Source of the DNA: Dyella_B acidisoli
Lineage (GTDB): Bacteria > Pseudomonadota > Gammaproteobacteria > Xanthomonadales > Rhodanobacteraceae
Reading direction: 5' to 3'
NCBI RefSeq assembly: GCF_049532895.1
Contig: NZ_CP064031.1
Location: 1,674,001-1,738,000 of the forward strand
DNA: 64,000 bases
Position numbers and translations under genes: made by a program. This document shows positions 7,923 to 15,865 of this stretch, piece by piece. Every line of letters begins with the position of its first letter. Within the stretch, counting starts at the first letter, position 1. Below the pieces are notes generated by a model, which worked only from the letters and a program-made list of their open reading frames with translations, made no database searches and was not told where the DNA came from.

Positions 7923-8219
7923 ATGGATCGTCTCTTGGCTTTCGGTTATGCGCTAACAATTACGACTATTGGAGCGGCCATCGTCATCGCGAGGGGCGCA
8001 CTGCCCCGCCTTGATGGGATCACAACCTTTCTCGTGTCCCAAGTCGTCTGCCTTGCATGCTTGCCGGCAGCTTTTTTGCTTTTTAGGGGCGCACAACGCT
8101 CAGGCGGCAAAGTGCGTAAATTTCTTGGTTATGCCGTTTCAGCCTTCAATGCATTGCTGGCTCTTGGCGCTGTTGCAGCTGTCACTCTTATTCTAGTTAG
8201 CAATGTCCGTTTCGCATGA
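7923..8219 (+). CDS. Small membrane protein in an integron cassette, unknown function
   Basis: 98 residues, almost entirely three hydrophobic helices (FGYALTITTIGAAIVIA, FLVSQVVCLACLPAAFLLF and AFNALLALGAVAAVTLILV) with a short basic loop (RSGGKVRKF) between the second and third. The start has GGGGGGAGG seven bases upstream, derived from the right end of the preceding attC remnant. The stop codon lies one base before the clear attC at 8221, the classic single-gene cassette arrangement. I do not recognise the family. Confidence 0.68.
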   Translation: MDRLLAFGYALTITTIGAAIVIARGALPRLDGITTFLVSQVVCLACLPAAFLLFRGAQRSGGKVRKFLGYAVSAFNALLALGAVAAVTLILVSNVRFA

Positions 8220-8220
8220 C

Positions 8221-8276
8221 GCCTAACAATTTATCCAAGCGGACGGCTTCGCAGCCGCTTAACTCAGGCGTTAGGC
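8221..8276 (+). other. attC recombination site (attC-C), best preserved
   Basis: A 56-base site with perfect complementary core boxes GCCTAAC (8221-8227) and GTTAGGC (8270-8276), inner arms CCAAGCGG and CCGCTTAACTCAGG, and a central GGCTTCGCAGCC hairpin. Overall it closely resembles the roughly 60-base attC sites of integron cassettes. It directly follows the stop codon of the upstream gene. Confidence 0.87.
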
Positions 8277-8307
8277 TCCTTCGTGTGCGCCAATAGGTGA
8301 AAACGCA

Positions 8308-8706
8308 ATGTTTCCTATCCCAGACTGGACTCGTTTGCGCCCTTCAGGACTGCCGCCATCGGGTGGTTCCGGCGGTTCCAACAAAGGTGGTCTATCCGAG
8401 GGGTTGTTGGTACTTGGTTCCTTCCCAGTGGCAATCGCGGGCGCAATCGCCGGCGGTGTAGGAGCGCAAGGTTTGTTACCGTGGCTTGCAATTCCCGGTG
8501 GGATTATCGGCCTAATTATTGCGATAGCCATTCTTTGCCATACGATCCTCGGTGGCATCAGTCAGGCGGCCTTCTACGGGTTCGTTACGTTCACATTTAC
8601 CGGTGGGCTCGAAAAAAATTCGGATCCAACTATGTCTTGGATACTCGCTTGCATCGTCGCCACATTGTTTCTATGGGCAACATACTCCCAATGGAAGAAT
8701 CGGTAA
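8308..8706 (+). CDS. Small membrane protein in an integron cassette, unknown function
   Basis: 132 residues. The N-terminus is polar and Gly/Pro/Ser-rich (PSGLPPSGGSGGSNKGG); then come four or so hydrophobic helices, including FPVAIAGAIAGGVGAQGLL, AIPGGIIGLIIAIAILCHTI and ILACIVATLFLWATY. It starts 31 bases after attC-C and ends before a degraded attC at about 8752-8803. The short inter-site spacing fits a one-gene cassette. No family recognised; a membrane role is inferred only from hydrophobicity. Confidence 0.62.
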   Translation: MFPIPDWTRLRPSGLPPSGGSGGSNKGGLSEGLLVLGSFPVAIAGAIAGGVGAQGLLPWLAIPGGIIGLIIAIAILCHTILGGISQAAFYGFVTFTFTGGLEKNSDPTMSWILACIVATLFLWATYSQWKNR

Positions 8707-8751
8707 GCAAATAAGTCCAATCGAAACAGGGTGCGAAACAGGGGGCAGAGT

Positions 8752-8803
8752 AGAATGGCAGAAGCGGACACCTACGGCGCCGCTTAACTCAAGCGTCTTC
8801 GAA
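8752..8803 (+). other. Very degraded attC-like sequence (attC-D)
   Basis: GAAGCGGAC and GCGCCGCTTAACTCAAGCG form inner arms as in attC-C, and CCGCTTAACTCAAGCGT matches the right half of aadA-type attC sites. The left core box is not recognisable and the right one (GCGTCTT) has decayed. Confidence 0.38.
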
Positions 8804-8816
8804 ATTGGAGAATCGC

Positions 8817-9242
8817 ATGAAACCGTACTTGCTGCTACGAATCGCGGCCATCCTCATGTTGCTGTTTGCCGTGGGACACACCACCGGTGGACTTAGCTTC
8901 TGGTCTCCCGCAGGAGAAACGGACGTGCTCCGCGCAATGAGATCGTTTCACTTCGATGCCATGGGCGTCAGCCGAACCTATTTGGACTTCTATCTTGGTT
9001 TCGGTTACATCATTAGCGTCTACTTGCTGGTGCAGGCGGTTGCTTTCTGGCAATTGGCATCTATCGCGAAGTCTGATGCGCATCGCGTTCGCCCATTGAT
9101 TGGCTCGTTCTTCCTGGCGTCCGTCGCGTCCGTAGTCCTGTCATGGAAGTTTGTCTTTGTGGTGCCTGTTATCGCGTCGGCTGCGGTAGCTGTTTGTCTT
9201 GGGCTTGCGTTCTATGCTGCGAGGAATCGCGAAGGCGCCTAA
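8817..9242 (+). CDS. Four-helix membrane protein, LIC_13387-like
   Basis: 141 residues from the ATG at 8817, preceded by TTGGAG; an ATG four codons upstream lacks a good ribosome site. It has four hydrophobic helices. The first, LLLRIAAILMLLFAVGHTTGG, is followed by a loop ending FHFDAMGVSRTYLDFYLGFGYI, a pattern I associate with the small uncharacterised LIC_13387-type membrane family (GHT motif and DFY.G.G motif). No enzymatic residues stand out. It lies within the cassette array between two attC-like sequences. Confidence 0.65.
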   Translation: MKPYLLLRIAAILMLLFAVGHTTGGLSFWSPAGETDVLRAMRSFHFDAMGVSRTYLDFYLGFGYIISVYLLVQAVAFWQLASIAKSDAHRVRPLIGSFFLASVASVVLSWKFVFVVPVIASAAVAVCLGLAFYAARNREGA

Positions 9243-9279
9243 CTGAACTATATTGGCGCGAGATGTTGGGTTAGGCTGC
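9236..9279 (+). other. Possible short attC or R1-type remnant (attC-E)
   Basis: GCCTAAC, which overlaps the stop codon of the preceding gene, and GTTAGGC about 26 bases later are perfect core boxes. The interior lacks clear arms, however, and GTTGGGTTAGGCTGCGCC resembles one half of the R1 repeat (GTTGGGTTACGCTGCGCT). It could be either. Confidence 0.32.
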
Positions 9280-9417
9280 GCCAACCAAGTCTTGCGTGGT
9301 GAGAGGGGAGCCTATTCATAACTGGCGTTGCCGGCATATGGCGGTAGCGCTGGGGAGTGGCGAGCAGGCACCAGAAAGGTGTTTGCCCGGACGAGAAAGT
9401 ACAGGGAGGATAATCTG

Positions 9418-10218
9418 ATGCGCGTTCGATTTTTTATGTGGTCGGTGCTGATGTTCGCCATGCTCATTACCGGCTGCAGCCGGGAAAGCATGATGAAGGC
9501 GGTTACGTCACCGGAAGACGAGAAGGTTGCCAAGGACTATATTGGCTTGTTGCAAGCGCACGAATTCGACCAGATCGAAAATGACATCGATCCGGCCCTC
9601 AAGTCGAAAACGACGAACCTTCATCAGACTTTGCTCGCCATGGCGGCGCAGATGCCTGCAGAACAGCCTTTGTCTGTAAAGCTGGTAGGGTCCGACTTCC
9701 TTACCAGTAACACATTCCATAAGAGCAAGCTCACATACGAATACCAGTATCTGGATCGATGGGTGCTGGTGACTATAGCGGTTCAAAAGAAGGACGGTAT
9801 TTCCACCATTATTGGTTTCAACCTCAATAAGGTGTCCAAATCCCTGGAGAACAGCAATAAGTTCGTTTTAAGCGGCAAGAGTTCGTTGCAATACTTAGTG
9901 TTGGCTCTTGCCGTGATTGCGCCTCTTTTTAGTTTTTATGCACTCGTCCTATGTATTCGCACCAAGATGCAGGGCAGGAGGTGGCTTTGGATCATCTCCA
10001 TCCTGTTAGGTGTTGGCAATCTTTCTGTCAACTGGGCGACTGGTAAGCTTGGCTTTCAGCTGGTGGCCATTCAGTTGTTCAGTGCGGGGGCATTCGCTCC
10101 ACCCTATGGGGCATGGGTGATTTCGGCGTCGCTGCCACTTGGTGCGATCTTGTTCTTATTGCGAAGAAAGGAGCTTGTTGCGCCAGCCGAAAAAGAGGTC
10201 GCTACGAGTCATTCTTGA
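9418..10218 (+). CDS. Lipoprotein with C-terminal membrane helices, unknown function
   Basis: 266 residues from the ATG at 9418, which has GGGAGG eight bases upstream. A lipoprotein signal ends in LITGC (Cys at about residue 20). A soluble domain follows (about 25-150, with EDEKVAKDYIGLLQAHEFDQI and a beta-rich part YEYQYLDRWVLVTIAVQ), reminiscent of small DUF4019/SnoaL-like domains but not assigned. Then come three or more hydrophobic helices (LQYLVLALAVIAPLFSFYAL and others) and a basic tail. A lipoprotein that also spans the membrane is uncommon. Part of the AT-richer cassette region; no attC separates it from the next gene, so the two may form one cassette. Confidence 0.6.
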   Translation: MRVRFFMWSVLMFAMLITGCSRESMMKAVTSPEDEKVAKDYIGLLQAHEFDQIENDIDPALKSKTTNLHQTLLAMAAQMPAEQPLSVKLVGSDFLTSNTFHKSKLTYEYQYLDRWVLVTIAVQKKDGISTIIGFNLNKVSKSLENSNKFVLSGKSSLQYLVLALAVIAPLFSFYALVLCIRTKMQGRRWLWIISILLGVGNLSVNWATGKLGFQLVAIQLFSAGAFAPPYGAWVISASLPLGAILFLLRRKELVAPAEKEVATSHS

Positions 10219-10234
10219 CAACGGAGCGTAGTGG

Positions 10235-10723
10235 ATGCACTGCATAACTCTTACCTACACCAAACCCTTACTTCGCCAAGCTGTGCGTAGCTTCTGGTGG
10301 CGTGTGGTCGGGTTCAAATATTTCGTAGCACTAGCCTTGGTAGCAGCGAGTCTCCTTGGGCTCATACTCGATGGGGACACTTCATGGTTTGTAGGTGTAT
10401 TGGCCAGCGTACTCGTGTTTGGCATTACTTTTGTGGTCGCGCTTTACGTTATCCACTATGGCAACTCACTTCGTAAGCTCCAAGCCATGGGTAGCCATCA
10501 AGCCAAACTTGAGGCTTCAGAAGCTTCGCTGTCGCTGTCGTCCGGTGCGAGTGTTGCAACGCTTCCTTGGTCTGCTGTTACTGAGGTATGGCGGTTCAAA
10601 TCTTGCTGGCTGCTTCTGTTTTCAAAATCTCAATTTGTGACTTTGCCGCTGGCGGATATCCCCACAGAGGCTCGGGCGTTCATCATCGCCCGAGTCCAGA
10701 CCTCGGGAGGCAAAGTTGAATAA
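10235..10723 (+). CDS. YcxB-like membrane protein
   Basis: 162 residues with two N-terminal hydrophobic helices (YFVALALVAASLLGLIL and WFVGVLASVLVFGITFVVALYVI) followed by a soluble C-terminal part. The segment LSLSSGASVATLPWSAVTEVWRFKSCWLLLF...LPLADI has the pattern of YcxB-like C-terminal domains (a PH-like fold). It begins 16 bases after the lipoprotein gene and ends where a degraded attC begins. Function unknown; family assignment is by eye. Confidence 0.62.
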   Translation: MHCITLTYTKPLLRQAVRSFWWRVVGFKYFVALALVAASLLGLILDGDTSWFVGVLASVLVFGITFVVALYVIHYGNSLRKLQAMGSHQAKLEASEASLSLSSGASVATLPWSAVTEVWRFKSCWLLLFSKSQFVTLPLADIPTEARAFIIARVQTSGGKVE

Positions 10724-10778
10724 CAATTCATTTGAGCCGAAGTCATTTCGCTGCGCGGCGTAGTTCAGGGGTCAGGGC
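10718..10778 (+). other. Degraded attC recombination site (attC-G)
   Basis: TAACAATTCATTTGAGCCGA overlaps the YcxB-like stop and matches the left half of aadA-type attC (TAACAATTCGTTCAAGCCGA). The right half CGGCGTAGTTCAGGGGTCAGG corresponds to CGGCTTAACTCAAGCGTTAGG. The core boxes each have mismatches. Confidence 0.6.
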
Positions 10779-10780
10779 GC

Positions 10781-11200
10781 ATGCAAACTCCTCGTACCGT
10801 CGGCTATTCAGGCACTCCGCTCGCCAAGAAGCTTGGCTTGCGAGAGTCGAGTCACGTTCTGTTTGTTGGTGCACCGGAAAACTTCGTAAGCCTTCTCGAG
10901 CCGCTTCCTGCTGGTGTTGTGTTCGAAAACTCCGCGAGTTCGAGCGTTGACATTACTCATATATTCGTCACTCGCAAAGAAGACCTTGCCAAGCACCTGA
11001 AAGCCTTCCGAAGGTCACTTAAACCAGATGCTTTGCTGTGGGTGTCCTGGCCAAAGAAGGCTTCTCAGGTAGCGACGACGGTGACCGAAGACACCATTCG
11101 GGAGTTAGCGCTTCCATTGGGCTTTGTGGATGTGAAGGTTTGTGCTGTCAACGAAGTGTGGTCTGGTCTCAAGCTTGTTGTTCGTAAGGGGCTTCGCTGA
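10781..11200 (+). CDS. DUF3052 family protein
   Basis: 139 residues beginning MQTPRTVGYSGTPLAKKLGL, the characteristic DUF3052 N-terminus (GYSGTPLAKKLG). It continues with an internal VFVTRKEDL-like segment (HIFVTRKEDLAKHL), LLWVSWPKKAS and FVDVKVCAVNEVWSGLKLVVR, all conserved blocks of that family. The ribosome site GGGGTCAGGG comes from the preceding attC remnant. DUF3052 proteins are small, cytoplasmic and uncharacterised. It is the last recognisable gene of the cassette array; after it a partial R2 repeat (about 11268-11295) and chromosomal-type genes resume. Confidence 0.82.
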   Translation: MQTPRTVGYSGTPLAKKLGLRESSHVLFVGAPENFVSLLEPLPAGVVFENSASSSVDITHIFVTRKEDLAKHLKAFRRSLKPDALLWVSWPKKASQVATTVTEDTIRELALPLGFVDVKVCAVNEVWSGLKLVVRKGLR

Positions 11201-11322
11201 CGATTGAAGTTCAATCCTATACGCCAAGATCAAAATGGATTGACCAGCTCCGCTGTTGAAAAGCACTTCCGCTTTCGCGGGAATGACGGTGAGGAAGTAT
11301 GCGGCCTTATGGTGGGGTGCAT

Positions 11323-12660
11323 TTACTGGTTTTGTTGTTTGTAAATCACTCCGCCTTTCATCACAAACGGCACATGCTCCACCGCGCTGATGTCCTGAGT
11401 TGGATCTCCTTGCACCGCAATCACATCCGCATCCAATCCAGCCTTTAGCTGTCCGAACTTATCCTGCTGCCGCAAAATCTTCGCATCCACCGCCGTTGCT
11501 GCGAGCAAGGCGCGGGCGGGTGACATGCCGTTTCGCACCATCCATTCCAGCTCCTTGTAGTTGGTGCCGTGGGTGAAAACGCCGACGTCGCTGCCGCAGC
11601 CGATCATGACGCCGGCTTGCATGGCGAATTTGAAGGCGTTGGCGGCCTGCTGCATGTCGGCGGTGGGTGGTTGGCCGGGTTTCCAGCCGTGGAAGTATTC
11701 GGCGTAGGCGGCTTCGGCTTCCAGGGTGGGCAGGTAGGCGACGTTGTGTTGTTTCATCAGTTCGAATACTTCGCGCGTGCCACCGTAGCCGTGTTCGATG
11801 GTGTCGACGCCGGCGAGTACGGCGCGGCGCATGCCTTCGGCGGTGGTGGAGTGCATGGAGACGGGCAGGCCTAGTGAGTGGGCGGTGTCGACGCCGGCTT
11901 TCAGTTCTTCTTCGCTGAAGGTGGGCATGGCGCCTTTGGCTTTGCCGCAGTGGTAGTCGGCGTAGATCTTGATCCAGTCGGCACCGTGGCCAGCCTGGTC
12001 GCGCACGGCGTCGATCATTTGTGGAACGCCTGCGACAGGGATGCCGCCTTGCGGAAGATTGAGGTCGGTGCGATAGCCTTCGGGGCCGGGGCCGTAGCAA
12101 TGTGCGGCGATGGTTGCGCGCGTGGCTACAAACAAGTGCGGGCCCGGAATCAGTCCTTCATTGATGGCGCGTTGCACATCGACGTCGGCGTAGCCGGCGC
12201 CTTCCGTGCCGAGATCGCGCAATACGGTAAAGCCGGCCATCAAGGTGTCGTGTACGTGCTTGACTGCTTCCACGGTGCGATACGACTGCGTTTCCTTCAG
12301 CACCTGATCGTCCCACAGCGTTTCGTTGTAAGGATGCAGGAAGATGTGCGAGTGCGCATCGATCAGGCCGGGTAGCAAGGTAGTGCCGGGCAGGTCGATG
12401 GTTTGTGTGTCGGGCGGTGCATGGACTTCGGAGGCGGGACCTGCAGCTGTGATCTTGTCGCCTTCTACCAACACCACCCAGCCAGTGTGTGCTTGTTCGC
12501 TGCGTGCGTCGAATACGCGATCGGCCTTGAGCAGCCAGGGGTGATCGGCGGGTTTTTCAGTCGATGCGTTGTCGGCGGCGATTGCGGATGTGCCGATGGC
12601 GCAGGCCATCAACATGCTGGCGCACAACGCTGCCAGGCGCTGGAACCGATGCTTCGACAT
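11323..12660 (-). CDS. Exported amidohydrolase (imidazolonepropionase/Xaa-Pro dipeptidase-like)
   Basis: 445 residues with a signal peptide (LAALCASMLMACAIGTSAIAA). The TIM-barrel amidohydrolase metal site is intact: LIDAHSHIFLHP (HxH), WIKIYAD with the usual bridging lysine, SMHSTT, DTIEHGYGG and GCGSDVGVFTHG (Asp). The C-terminal small beta domain ends DADVIAVQGDPTQDIS. Exported members of this group are usually annotated as Xaa-Pro dipeptidases or imidazolonepropionase-like hydrolases. The signal peptide argues against it being HutI despite hutU being 7 kb away. Substrate unknown; it would act in the periplasm. It is monocistronic, on the reverse strand. Confidence 0.88.
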   Translation of the reverse strand: MSKHRFQRLAALCASMLMACAIGTSAIAADNASTEKPADHPWLLKADRVFDARSEQAHTGWVVLVEGDKITAAGPASEVHAPPDTQTIDLPGTTLLPGLIDAHSHIFLHPYNETLWDDQVLKETQSYRTVEAVKHVHDTLMAGFTVLRDLGTEGAGYADVDVQRAINEGLIPGPHLFVATRATIAAHCYGPGPEGYRTDLNLPQGGIPVAGVPQMIDAVRDQAGHGADWIKIYADYHCGKAKGAMPTFSEEELKAGVDTAHSLGLPVSMHSTTAEGMRRAVLAGVDTIEHGYGGTREVFELMKQHNVAYLPTLEAEAAYAEYFHGWKPGQPPTADMQQAANAFKFAMQAGVMIGCGSDVGVFTHGTNYKELEWMVRNGMSPARALLAATAVDAKILRQQDKFGQLKAGLDADVIAVQGDPTQDISAVEHVPFVMKGGVIYKQQNQ

Positions 12661-12747
12661 GTCTGCTCCCCGGTGTCGTTGGTTGGGCCGGGCATTTATA
12701 GCAAGAACATGGTGGTGTCGATAAGCATGCGGGGCTGAGACGACGAT

Positions 12748-12824
12748 GTAGGTTGGGTTAGCGCAGCGTAACCCAACATATTCGGTGTGGCATTGTTGGG
12801 TTACGCTGCGCTAACCCAACCTAC
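12748..12824. repeat. R1-family inverted repeat pair
   Basis: GTAGGTTGGGTTAGCGCAGC is mirrored by GCTGCGCTAACCCAACCTAC. The right arm supplies the TAG stop codon of the reverse-strand ABM gene (12821-12823). Confidence 0.9.
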
Positions 12825-13486
12825 GAGTTGCGCGTGCTGGGGTAATACTGCGGCGCCTCACGACGATCCGTCATTCCATAGTCGCGTACGATGCGGATGG
12901 CATAGATGCTGGCGTCGGCATCATTGCGGCGAATGGCTTCTTTCGCGAAGTCATCAGCTTCTTGTTCGCTACGCCAGCTCATCACAATCGCTATGCGATT
13001 CGGCGTGCTGATGTGATCGAACACATCACCACCAACAATACGCGCGCGTGCAATCTCTGCGACCTGCCAAAGTGAGGACGAAGGTGAAAGTGTGCCGTCG
13101 ATGATCGTCAGCGCGATCGCTTCTCCCATTTCGGTGTGATCCTGTCGAACCCAGCCGACAGAGCGATCCGCGTGCCGGCCAGCTACGCGTGTGGCCTCGC
13201 CGACGCGGATGCGGTAATCGTCGAGCACACCTTGCCGCCCGCGTACCTGTGCACCGTGATGCTGCTCCTGCGTTCGCCAATGCACTAGGGCTTTTTCGTT
13301 ATCCCACAATGACAGGGAAAGCAGATAGCCGTTGCGGGAGCGGCTGCGGAAGCGCTCGTTTTCCACGAAGCCGGGTATCTTTTCCAGTTCCGGGCGAAGG
13401 CTTCCGGCAATCTGAAGATACTCATCCGCGTGTGCGGCGTTGGGCTTTACTTCGAAAACGACGGCGAACAACGAGTGAGTGGACAT
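12821..13486 (-). CDS. Antibiotic biosynthesis monooxygenase (ABM) domain protein
   Basis: 221 residues from the ATG at 13486. The first half shows the ABM ferredoxin-like fold: FAVVFEVKPNAAHADEYLQIAGSLRPELEKIPGFVENERFRS, then GYLLSLSLWDNEKALVHWRTQEQHHGAQ. The second half (GEAIALTIIDGTLSP...AIVMSWRSEQEADDFAKEA) looks like a second, divergent copy of the same fold. Such proteins are small cofactor-free oxygenases or stress proteins; the substrate is unknown. It begins five bases after the alpha/beta hydrolase stop, so the two are one operon. Its stop codon lies within an R1 repeat, which may have fixed the present C-terminus. Confidence 0.78.
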   Translation of the reverse strand: MSTHSLFAVVFEVKPNAAHADEYLQIAGSLRPELEKIPGFVENERFRSRSRNGYLLSLSLWDNEKALVHWRTQEQHHGAQVRGRQGVLDDYRIRVGEATRVAGRHADRSVGWVRQDHTEMGEAIALTIIDGTLSPSSSLWQVAEIARARIVGGDVFDHISTPNRIAIVMSWRSEQEADDFAKEAIRRNDADASIYAIRIVRDYGMTDRREAPQYYPSTRNS

Positions 13487-13491
13487 GATGG

Positions 13492-14532
13492 TTACGGCTG
13501 TCCTGGTGCAAGGTTTTTCGTGGCATGGATAAATGCATTCACGCTTTCGTACAGCGAATGGCGGTTGTGTTCCAGGTGCACGACGTGGGTGCCATCGTCG
13601 ATGCGCAGGCGCCACCGTAGCGGGCTGCCTGTGAACTTCTCAAGAAAGCGCTCTGCGCCGACATCGTTAACGACGTCATCGTAGTTTCCGTATACGACGA
13701 AAACAGGAGCGGTTACATCGCTGGCGCTGTATGGATAGTGTCCCGCCTCAACGGTGTCGATATCTGCGAGCGGGCCGTATGGAATACGCAATGCATCGGG
13801 CGCATCACCCGCAACATGATGCACGGATGCGGCGAAATCGCGCGCCCAGGTTTTGTCCATAGCAGGTTCCAGCAGATATTTGCCCGGTGGAAGAATTTGC
13901 TTGAAGCGCAACTGTTCGAGACGCTCTTGCGTGGTAATGCTCCACCAAGCTGGTTGAGCTTGATGGCTTGGTGTGGATGCTTTCACGGGAACAATCGGGC
14001 CGAACAAAGTCAGGGAAGACAGCGCATGCGGTTCTGCTGCTGCAAACGCGGCGGCGGGTATGGTTCCCCATGAATGCGCAACGATGTGAACGTCTTTCAT
14101 CCCCATTTGTTTGTGCATGTAATCGACGGCCATGGCAATTTGCTTGGCAGCTTCTTTCGCATCAGTAACGGGTGCGCCGTTGCCGGCTGGGCCGGACATC
14201 GCAGGTGGCCGGCTCGAATCGCCAAAGCCGAGGAAATCGAGCCCGCAAGCGACGTAGCCCTTCCGGGCCGTGTATTCGATCCATGAATCGCCCGGCGCGA
14301 ATTCGAAGCCGGAAGCAAGCATGGTAGGAAAGCTCGCGCCATGAATGAACAACACGCTCTTATGGGAAGCCACAACTGGACGCGCGCAGTGCAGGGCTAG
14401 CTGTTGCGTTGGTGTACCTGGAACAGGAATGTAGCTCGTGTCGAGGGCGACGCGCTGTAAGCCTGTGGAGGCGGCCAGTACCCACAACAGCGAGGGGAGC
14501 ATGCTCAGTCCTGATGGGAAGGAATGACTCAA
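13492..14532 (-). CDS. Exported alpha/beta hydrolase
   Basis: 346 residues with a short hydrophobic N-terminus (LSMLPSLLWVLAASTGL). The alpha/beta hydrolase fold is clear: SVLFIHGASFP (oxyanion region), GLDFLGFGDSSRP, the nucleophile elbow HIVAHSWGTIPAAAFA (Ser), VFVVYGNYDDVV (acid) and DGTHVVHLEHNRHSLYESVNAFI with the catalytic histidine. Probably a periplasmic or membrane-associated esterase; substrate not evident. First gene of a two-gene operon with the ABM protein. Confidence 0.84.
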   Translation of the reverse strand: MSHSFPSGLSMLPSLLWVLAASTGLQRVALDTSYIPVPGTPTQQLALHCARPVVASHKSVLFIHGASFPTMLASGFEFAPGDSWIEYTARKGYVACGLDFLGFGDSSRPPAMSGPAGNGAPVTDAKEAAKQIAMAVDYMHKQMGMKDVHIVAHSWGTIPAAAFAAAEPHALSSLTLFGPIVPVKASTPSHQAQPAWWSITTQERLEQLRFKQILPPGKYLLEPAMDKTWARDFAASVHHVAGDAPDALRIPYGPLADIDTVEAGHYPYSASDVTAPVFVVYGNYDDVVNDVGAERFLEKFTGSPLRWRLRIDDGTHVVHLEHNRHSLYESVNAFIHATKNLAPGQP

Positions 14533-14905
14533 GCTAACCCATTGGACGTAGGTGATCTTTCGCTCTTGAGCGAAACATCAGGATGGCGGGCGTGTTCGTC
14601 GTGAACTTCACGCAATGGGGCAAGCTCACACAACCCCACCCCAGCCTCTCTTTCACGCAGGGGACGGGCATCTCGCATATGTGCGGATGATCGATGCAAT
14701 CCAGCGCTACGGCATGTACGATCGGCCGGTCGCTCGCGTTCCGGGTAAGGTGATCACATGAACGGAATTGCATCGTGGCTTATGTGGGGGTTTGTCGTTG
14801 TTTGTCCGCCTGGCATTTCTTTCGCCCAGCAGGCGCTGTCGCCGGTGCGAGTGACGGCATGGTGAGGATCCGACGTATGCGCGCCGACCATTGACGAGGT
14901 AGAGC
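14533..14905. other. Intergenic gap with one possible small exported-peptide gene
   Basis: This gap separates the divergent hydrolase and DUF302 genes. The only candidate is a 35-codon frame at 14758-14865 (+), starting MNGIASWLMWGFVVVC with AAGG upstream and reading like a signal peptide followed by a few residues. It could be a remnant of an exported protein or noise. No other gene or repeat was seen. Confidence 0.3.
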
Positions 14906-15319
14906 ATGACTCCTTCACAGATCGATTCGGGCATCGTTCGCTTTACCAGCCCATTCGCGTTCGACGATACGGTGCAGCGTCTGCTTGCCGCTTTCAAGGA
15001 GAGAGGCATCAAGGTGTTTGCCACCATCGATCAGCAGGCCGAAGCCATCGCGGTGAGCCTGTCGATGCCACCCACCACACTTATCCTGTTTGGCAATCCC
15101 GCAGCGGGCACGCCGCTGATGCTCGACAATCCGGCATCCGGGCTTGATCTTCCGTTGAAGGCCTTGGTGGTCGAAGCCGAGCCGGATAAGGTGGAAGTGT
15201 TCATTAATGCCGCCAAGTACGTGATCGAGAGGCATGACTTGCCGCATGGACTTGAGGCGAATCTGTTACCAGCAGAAAAACTCATTGCGCATGTGTTGGA
15301 AGCGCCGGGGAAAACATAA
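14906..15319 (+). CDS. DUF302 domain protein
   Basis: 137 residues matching the DUF302 fold: FDDTVQRLLAAFKERGIKVFATIDQQAEA, then TLILFGNPAAGTPLMLDNPASGLDLPLKALVVEAE. The ILFGNP..GTPLM..NP..GLDLPLK block is the signature. No signal peptide. DUF302 proteins are small homodimers of unknown biochemical role, sometimes linked to heavy-metal or redox stress. The next gene starts 32 bases downstream on the same strand and may be co-transcribed. Confidence 0.88.
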   Translation: MTPSQIDSGIVRFTSPFAFDDTVQRLLAAFKERGIKVFATIDQQAEAIAVSLSMPPTTLILFGNPAAGTPLMLDNPASGLDLPLKALVVEAEPDKVEVFINAAKYVIERHDLPHGLEANLLPAEKLIAHVLEAPGKT

Positions 15320-15351
15320 GGCTTGCAGTTTGATGTTTACGAGCTACACCG

Positions 15352-15792
15352 ATGACATTCGATCAGGCGATGGCCTTTATCCGCGAACACGGCATTGTGC
15401 TTTCCGCTGCACGCGGACCGGTGCCGCGCATGGCAGAAGTGATCGCTGGCGAACCGATCAAGGGGAGTTGGTGGGCACATCCCAAGAGCCACCAGATCTT
15501 CGCCATTTTCCAGAAGCTTGCGGATTCGCCGGACATTCTGGTTTGCCGCATGATCGGCGGAAAAGTCACGTTTGTGCATCGCCGTTTATGGCCTGCGCTG
15601 GTTCGGCTCGCTGATCGCTTTGAGCCGACGCAGATTGCGCAAGTGCATCAGGAGCACACGGCGAAGGGGCATCATGAAGCACATGAGGTGCCTTATCCGG
15701 AGTGGGTGCCGGCGGAGGTTTTTGATGAAGCGGGGAAGCTCAGTGGGGCGCAGGCTTTAGCGATGTTAGCGTCGAGCGGATTCGCCCCGTAG
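15352..15792 (+). CDS. Conserved protein of unknown function
   Basis: 146 residues, cytoplasmic, beginning MTFDQAMAFIREHGIVLSAARGPVPRMAEVIAGEPIKGSWW. The blocks GSWWAHPKSHQIFAIFQKLADSPDILVCRMIGGKVTFVHRRLWPAL look conserved and may suggest a nucleic-acid-related small protein seen in Proteobacteria, but I cannot name the family. It lies 32 bases after DUF302. Its stop codon TAG is part of the R1 repeat, so the last residues (SGFAP) immediately precede the repeat. Confidence 0.7.
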   Translation: MTFDQAMAFIREHGIVLSAARGPVPRMAEVIAGEPIKGSWWAHPKSHQIFAIFQKLADSPDILVCRMIGGKVTFVHRRLWPALVRLADRFEPTQIAQVHQEHTAKGHHEAHEVPYPEWVPAEVFDEAGKLSGAQALAMLASSGFAP

Positions 15793-15865
15793 GTTGGGTT
15801 AGCGCAGCGTAACCCAACAAATTCGAAGCAGCATCGTTGGGTTACGCTGCGCTAACCCAACCTAC
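15789..15865. repeat. R1-family inverted repeat pair between convergent genes
   Basis: An inverted pair with the same arms as the 12748 copy. Its left TAG (15790-15792) ends the forward gene and its right CTA (15862-15864) ends the convergent reverse-strand AraC gene, so one repeat pair terminates both reading frames. It could also form a bidirectional transcription-stopping hairpin. Confidence 0.92.

Noticed and set aside
11323..12660. Amidohydrolase as HutI, completing a histidine pathway with hutU
   Set aside because: It has a signal peptide, lies beyond the cassette array on the other strand, and fits exported Xaa-Pro dipeptidase-like hydrolases better.
12748..12824. R1 repeat pairs as attC sites
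   Set aside because: They contain GGTTAG-like boxes but are symmetrical paired hairpins found between ordinary chromosomal genes, without the attC arm order.
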